A stretch of DNA of 64,000 nucleotides from contig NZ_QFWH01000006.1 of the NCBI RefSeq assembly GCF_003149375.1, positions 151,584 to 215,583 of the forward strand, given 5' to 3'. How positions within the stretch are numbered: the first letter of the stretch is position 1; each line of letters starts with the position of its first letter. Positions 60,146 to 64,000 of the stretch are shown here, piece by piece. The position numbers were made by a program, and so were the translations under genes. The notes beneath the pieces were generated by a model, which saw only the letters and a program-made list of their open reading frames with translations, searched no databases and was not told where the DNA came from. This DNA is from Vampirovibrio chlorellavorus (lineage in GTDB: Bacteria; Cyanobacteriota; Vampirovibrionia; Vampirovibrionales; Vampirovibrionaceae).

Positions 60146-62257
60146 ATGTCCATTCCCCGCCTCCGGTTTTCAGGTCAATGTCTCAGTCTTAGCACCCAGC
60201 CAGTTCAGCAGTCCGCCGCCAGCGCCCGGCAGCCGGGAGATAGTCCCTCATCTGGCAGGGATCGCTTTGAAGCCAGTCTGGAAACGAGAGGCGATGCCGC
60301 TACCATGGCTTCTCTACCCCGGGATGTGATGCCCCTGATTCTTGAAAAGCTGACGCTGGACCAGCCGGACAACTACGCCAGGTTTCAGGCCCTGCACGCC
60401 TTGCGGCTCAGCAGCAAGGCTATTTTTGAATGGCCGGTGCGACAGGTGGGAGACAACCTTTATCAGCGTTTGCAAGGGCAAATAAACGGGTATAAAAAAC
60501 TTTGGGATGCGGTCCAGAGTCCGCAGTACTCCCCGGAGCGCTATATTGATTCCTGGGAATTGGGTCTGCTGGGACGGGGGACGCGTCAAACCCTGATCGA
60601 CCGGGTGGTGGCCATGGAACCGGGGGAGCATAAAAGTTGTACCATCCTGAACCTATGTACTCGTCCCGCTGTCTTTAACGCAGCGCAGCGCGGGCAGTTG
60701 GTCCAATTGGTGCAGGGCATGGAGGAAGGTGATTCCAGAGCTGCCGCTATGGTCGCATTATCCAGAGAACTGGGCAGTCTGACTGCAAATCAGCGGGAGC
60801 AGTTAATGCAAGTTGCTGGATCGACCCGGGATGACTGGGCCAGAGCTTGTGCCATTGCGGCGTTGTCCCATGGGTTTGGCGAGCTGAATGAAAAGCAGCG
60901 CGGACAGTTGATTCGGATGGCCAAAACGCTTCGGAAGGAGTTGGACAAGTCTGTGGCTATTACCGGACTGGGGGCCAACCTTTTCCATTTAAACGCTTCA
61001 CAGCGAGACAAGGTAATCGACATGTTCCAGTCCCTGGGCGACGAATTATCCAAAAACATGGCCATTGGTAGTTTGAGGGACAGCTTGCACGTTCTGAATG
61101 ATGCGCAGTTTGAACGGTTGCTGGCAATGACAGAGTCCCTGCAGCATGAATCCTCCAAAGGCATGGCTATTGCCAGTTTAAGCGCCAACCCGGATGTACT
61201 GAGCGAGGCCCGACGAGGGCGGCTGTTGGCAATGGCAGAATCCTTGCGGGAAGATTATCTGAAAAGCATGGCCATTGCCGGTTTGAGCGCCAGTTTGGGG
61301 GTGTTTGATGAGGCGCAGCGAGGGCGGCTGTTAGCAATGGCAGAAGCCCTGCAGGGTGATTTTGTCAAAAGCGATGCCTTGGCCGGTTTAAGTAGGAGCA
61401 TTGCTGCCCTTAGCCCTGCGCAGCAGGCCCGATTGGTGGAAATCACACAATCCCTGCAAGATGACTTTGCGCAAAGCCGGGTTCTATTCGCTTTGGGCAA
61501 AAATTTGGTTCATGTGAGCGACGATCAGCGAGATGAGGTGCTTGGCATGACTAATGCCCTACAGGAAGATAAGTATAAACAGTCTGTCCTGGAAGGTTTC
61601 AGTCTCGCTCTTGATGGGCTGAACCCCACTCAACGCGATCGGTTGCTGGAGATTGCCCAATCCATTCATGACAGCTTTCAGAAAAGTTGGGGCATTGCCC
61701 ATCTGGGCTCCGGGCTGGCGCATTTAAACGAGAACCAGCGCGATCAGCTCATCCAGATGGCACAGGCGATCGAGGAACCACCGTTTCGAGGTAATGCCCT
61801 CAAAGGTCTGTCCTCAGGGCTGGCGCATTTGAGCGAGACTCAGCGTGATCAGCTGATTGAGATGACACAAGGGATTGAGGAAGATCAATTCAGAAGCACT
61901 GCCCTGAAAGGTCTGGCCTCCGGGCTGCCGCATTTGAACGCCGAGCAGCGGAATCAGTTGTTCAGCATGACCCTTGCCATGCAAGCGGAGGGTGAACAAG
62001 GCGCGGTCATCGCGGAACTGGGTAAAAACCGTGACGCTTTGAATGAAGCCGAGCGAGAGCAATTGGTAGCTTTGGCCTGTGACATGTGGCAGGATCATCC
62101 GAAGAGTGTAGCCATTGCCGGTCTGGGCGCCGGGCTTGCCCATTTGAATGAGGAGCAACGAACCCGGTTGATTGCGGCAACGAAATCCTTGAGTCGGGTT
62201 GGCTTTCAGGGCGAGGCCGTTAAGGGCTTAAGTACCGGTTTTAGAGCGCTGGTGTAG
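60146..62257 (+). CDS. F-box-like protein with about fifteen 35-residue helical repeats
   Basis: This is a 703-residue protein. Residues 57-95 (LPRDVMPLILEKLTLDQPDN, then ARFQALHALRLSSKAIFEW) fit the F-box pattern, a eukaryotic motif that docks to Skp1 in SCF ubiquitin ligases. From ~168 to the end a 35-residue unit repeats about fifteen times (consensus xGLgxxLxxLnexQRdxL, then lxMaxsLxxdxxksxAI), predicted to form paired helices in an alpha-solenoid. F-box plus repeat domain is the layout of ubiquitin-ligase substrate receptors and of several bacterial effectors. The N-terminal ~50 residues are Ser/Gln-rich and might carry a secretion signal. The start ATG has only a weak site (GGAG, 12 bases). 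Confidence 0.85.
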   Translation: MSIPRLRFSGQCLSLSTQPVQQSAASARQPGDSPSSGRDRFEASLETRGDAATMASLPRDVMPLILEKLTLDQPDNYARFQALHALRLSSKAIFEWPVRQVGDNLYQRLQGQINGYKKLWDAVQSPQYSPERYIDSWELGLLGRGTRQTLIDRVVAMEPGEHKSCTILNLCTRPAVFNAAQRGQLVQLVQGMEEGDSRAAAMVALSRELGSLTANQREQLMQVAGSTRDDWARACAIAALSHGFGELNEKQRGQLIRMAKTLRKELDKSVAITGLGANLFHLNASQRDKVIDMFQSLGDELSKNMAIGSLRDSLHVLNDAQFERLLAMTESLQHESSKGMAIASLSANPDVLSEARRGRLLAMAESLREDYLKSMAIAGLSASLGVFDEAQRGRLLAMAEALQGDFVKSDALAGLSRSIAALSPAQQARLVEITQSLQDDFAQSRVLFALGKNLVHVSDDQRDEVLGMTNALQEDKYKQSVLEGFSLALDGLNPTQRDRLLEIAQSIHDSFQKSWGIAHLGSGLAHLNENQRDQLIQMAQAIEEPPFRGNALKGLSSGLAHLSETQRDQLIEMTQGIEEDQFRSTALKGLASGLPHLNAEQRNQLFSMTLAMQAEGEQGAVIAELGKNRDALNEAEREQLVALACDMWQDHPKSVAIAGLGAGLAHLNEEQRTRLIAATKSLSRVGFQGEAVKGLSTGFRALV

Positions 62258-62313
62258 CACGGCAGCTTTTTTCGCCAGCATCCGCTGATTCAATCACTCT
62301 TGCAGGGCCGCGG

Positions 62314-63240
62314 CTATTGAGGAAGGCGATCCAGGTATTTTTGATATAAATTCTTTTTCTCGTTAAACGGACTGGACGCTGTGCCCACCCATGGAACGTT
62401 GGGATTGAAGTGTTCGACCCTTTTTTTCAAAAGCATCGCGACATTCTGGAAGCGTTTCATATCCCCGACCTCTGCAATGATGGGTGCATAGAACGATTCT
62501 TCCAAGGCCACGCCGAGTTCCAGCATTTTGGCAAAACATTTCTCAGCGTCTTGCTCAACCGCATGCAGGAGCGTGTCTGGCCCAATTTTAGTGGTGTCAA
62601 TTATTGCTGTTAGAGGATGTCGTTTAGGAAAATTTTGACGCACAAAGAGAAAGGCCGCTTCTTCGGCTTTGCGATCCGTTTCAAAATAGCCCTTCTGGTG
62701 CAGGTTCTCAATCGCCTCTGGATTGTCAAATTTCAAAGCGGTCTGCAGCAGTCGGCCTGCCCTTGAGGACGACGGGGAAGAACTTTCCGCATTGAATTGA
62801 TCCAGTGATTTCGATGCCTTCAGTGCATCCAATTCCGCCTTGAAGTGTCTTGTTTCCTCCTGGCGCTGAATGGTCTGCTTCAGTTGCTGAATTTGCTTAT
62901 CCAGTCTGCATTGTTCCCGCATGGCGCAAGTTAAGGCTTCAATCACCGATTGAGTGCTTACGGTAGACTGCTTAAACTTGCTTTCAATGCTTTTAATGTC
63001 GCGGGAAAGACTGTTGTACTTTTGCTCCAGCCGTTCCTTTTGTCCGGTCAGGCTTGAAGTTTCCTGCTGGTCATCGTCCGAACTTGATGGCTGCCTAGAA
63101 AAGGCGTCTTCTTTTGAAGTGCCATCTTCCAGGCTTTGCGACCCGCTTTCAGGGGATTTCGGTTTGGGAGCCATGCCAAATTGAACGGATGGAGACCCAG
63201 GCTGTGGCGCCCGTTGCTGGATAGCGCTGTTCGAGATCAC
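62314..63240 (-). CDS. Coiled-coil protein with ankyrin-like C-terminal part
   Basis: This is a 308-residue protein with a GTG start and AAGGAG 6 bases upstream. The N-terminus is Pro/Ser/Gln-rich (PQPGSPSVQFGMAPKPKSPE). Residues ~60-140 form a coiled coil (KERLEQKYNSLSRDIKSIES, RLDKQIQQLKQTIQRQEETR). The C-terminal half (SSRAGRLLQTALKFDNPEAI, TLLHAVEQDAEKCFAKMLEL) has the helix-turn-helix spacing of ankyrin repeats, though degenerate. It is convergent with the F-box-like gene. A host-interaction role is inferred only from the neighbourhood. Confidence 0.72.
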   Translation of the reverse strand: MISNSAIQQRAPQPGSPSVQFGMAPKPKSPESGSQSLEDGTSKEDAFSRQPSSSDDDQQETSSLTGQKERLEQKYNSLSRDIKSIESKFKQSTVSTQSVIEALTCAMREQCRLDKQIQQLKQTIQRQEETRHFKAELDALKASKSLDQFNAESSSPSSSRAGRLLQTALKFDNPEAIENLHQKGYFETDRKAEEAAFLFVRQNFPKRHPLTAIIDTTKIGPDTLLHAVEQDAEKCFAKMLELGVALEESFYAPIIAEVGDMKRFQNVAMLLKKRVEHFNPNVPWVGTASSPFNEKKNLYQKYLDRLPQ

Positions 63241-63591
63241 TGCATACTCCTTCGAGTGGTTTTAGCGTTTACGGGTTGTACCGTTCGAAACCGCCTCAAA
63301 CTTTTTGCTTGTTAATTTATTAACTTTTGTAGCGCGTTTGAGATTGACAGGCGCAATGCCTCCGTTTCCTGGTCATGCCGGAACCGCAGTCCACCGGGAT
63401 CGTTAAAGGCCAAGGTTTTGACTTGAGGGCACTGGTGACGCACGGGAGCGCAAATCTCAACCGGCCAGCCTGAAAGTGCTTTTGAGAGCCCCGTATGTGG
63501 GGCTGACAATCCTAAAGATTCTATTGTTTTTATATACATGATTGCATAAGGCCTTTTTTTGATTTTTTCCACCTGAAAGCGCGAGGTGTCT
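63241..63591. other. Intergenic region, mostly non-coding
   Basis: It lies between the divergent coiled-coil gene and the Pro-Ser-rich gene. GTTAATTTATTAAC near 63314-63327 is an AT-rich palindrome. A minus-strand frame of 75 codons overlaps most of it and is listed separately with low confidence. Confidence 0.4.
63312..63539 (-). CDS. Possible small hypothetical protein
   Basis: A 75-codon frame begins at ATG 63539 and ends FRHDQETEALRLSISNALQK-LIN. The C-terminal half looks protein-like, but the ribosome-binding site is weak (AAGG at ~10 bases) and nothing is recognised. It could equally be chance or a decayed gene. Confidence 0.28.
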   Translation of the reverse strand: MYIKTIESLGLSAPHTGLSKALSGWPVEICAPVRHQCPQVKTLAFNDPGGLRFRHDQETEALRLSISNALQKLIN

Positions 63592-64000
63592 ATGACATCC
63601 ATTCCTTCCGGGCAGCTATCTGCCAAGCCGCCGAAACCTGCATCCCCCCCAAAATCCGACGAAAAGCCCAAAGAAGAGCCTAAAAAAGAGGAGGCGAAAT
63701 CTGAAGCGCCTTCGCCTTCGCCTTCACCGTCCGCTTCGGGTAAAGCCAAAGAAGATAAGAAGCCTGAAGCGCCTTCTCCCTCGCCTTCCACTTCGGATAA
63801 ACCAAAAATGCAGACAAAGTCTGGCGAGGTATCAGCTTCCGCTGCCCCCTCACCTTCGCCATCGGGAGCGCCTTCCGCTGCCCCCTCACCTTCACCTGGG
63901 GAGACGTCAGCGGCCGAGTCGACAAAGCCCCCCGCTTCTACAACCTTGCCTCAAAGCGCTCTGGAGCCCAAAGCCCAGTTTGAGGCCACTCAGGCCATGC
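63592..64000 (+). CDS. Pro/Ser/Lys-rich protein, cut by the window edge
   Basis: Starting at ATG 63592 with GAGGTG 3-8 bases upstream, the frame stays open to the end of the window (136 codons). The visible part is disordered: charged PKSDEKPKEEPKKEEAKSEA and repeated SPSPSPS blocks. No domain is reached. Such long Pro/Ser/Lys-rich leaders are common in surface proteins and effectors. The family cannot be named from the part seen. Confidence 0.7.
   Translation, partial: MTSIPSGQLSAKPPKPASPPKSDEKPKEEPKKEEAKSEAPSPSPSPSASGKAKEDKKPEAPSPSPSTSDKPKMQTKSGEVSASAAPSPSPSGAPSAAPSPSPGETSAAESTKPPASTTLPQSALEPKAQFEATQAM

Noticed and set aside
1..64000. CRISPR array, rRNA, prophage or insertion sequence
   Set aside because: No regularly spaced repeats with unique spacers, no rRNA sequence, and no transposase, integrase or phage structural gene were recognised anywhere in the window.

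Overview
The window looks like chromosome from a bacterium on the non-photosynthetic branch of the cyanobacterial lineage (Vampirovibrionia/'Melainabacteria', possibly Vampirovibrionales). This placement is an inference from three things. A response regulator at 22785-23552 is very close to cyanobacterial RpaB. A MacB/DevBCA-type exporter, a two-partner-secretion pair and a Tad-like pilin cluster suggest a diderm envelope. Many long secreted or host-facing orphan proteins lie beside ordinary housekeeping genes, and no photosynthesis gene is seen. No rRNA, tRNA, CRISPR array, transposase or phage gene was recognised.

Layout. 0-5.4 kb: FliO-like membrane protein, radA, a DUF1858-like small protein, a GT2 glycosyltransferase and a sugar-1-phosphate nucleotidyltransferase. 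5.6-9.8 kb: an orphan island with three small Gly/Ala-rich proteins, a 31-bp inverted repeat, and two convergent, translationally coupled genes, one of them built from 21-residue YRHDVAYT repeats. 10-13 kb: cysE, an M48 protease with a C-terminal winged-helix-like domain, and a SprA-related protein. 13-20.4 kb: minus-strand operon treZ-malQ-treY for glycogen to trehalose conversion. 20.9-29.3 kb: mixed genes, including RpaB, a YkgJ-type Cys-cluster protein, leucine dehydrogenase, a PDZ protein and acylphosphatase. 29.4-31.7 kb: Flp-like pilin, TadE-like and TadG-like proteins. 31.7-38.2 kb: miaA, a pentapeptide-repeat protein, frr-cdsA and rnc. 38.5-43.5 kb: a DUF155/RMD1 protein, O-methyltransferase, matrixin-like TPR protease, mscL and a retropepsin-like protease. 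43.8-48.5 kb: divergent TpsB and a beta-helical exoprotein with a (Thr-Pro)n linker. 49-53 kb: three-gene ABC exporter and an MTH1187-type protein. 53-59 kb: methyltransferase, hemerythrin-cupin fusion, glucan phosphorylase homologue, small membrane protein, and erythromycin-esterase family protein. 59-64 kb: a cluster of effector-like proteins (GDPH/DUF1521-like protein, F-box plus solenoid protein, coiled-coil/ankyrin-like protein, Pro-Ser-rich protein).

The most striking observations follow. (1) malQ ends in an in-frame A9 tract one codon before its stop; treY lies in the -1 frame with an intact conserved N-terminus but no ATG, GTG or TTG start. This points to frameshifting that makes a MalQ-TreY fusion, or to non-AUG initiation. 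(2) A glucan phosphorylase homologue has Ser where the PLP-binding Lys should be. (3) A 703-residue protein joins an F-box-like motif to about fifteen 35-residue helical repeats, next to a protein with a GDPH self-cleavage motif, suggesting a host-directed effector locus. (4) The 5.6-9.8 kb island holds unrecognised repeat-bearing proteins that look like an undescribed system.
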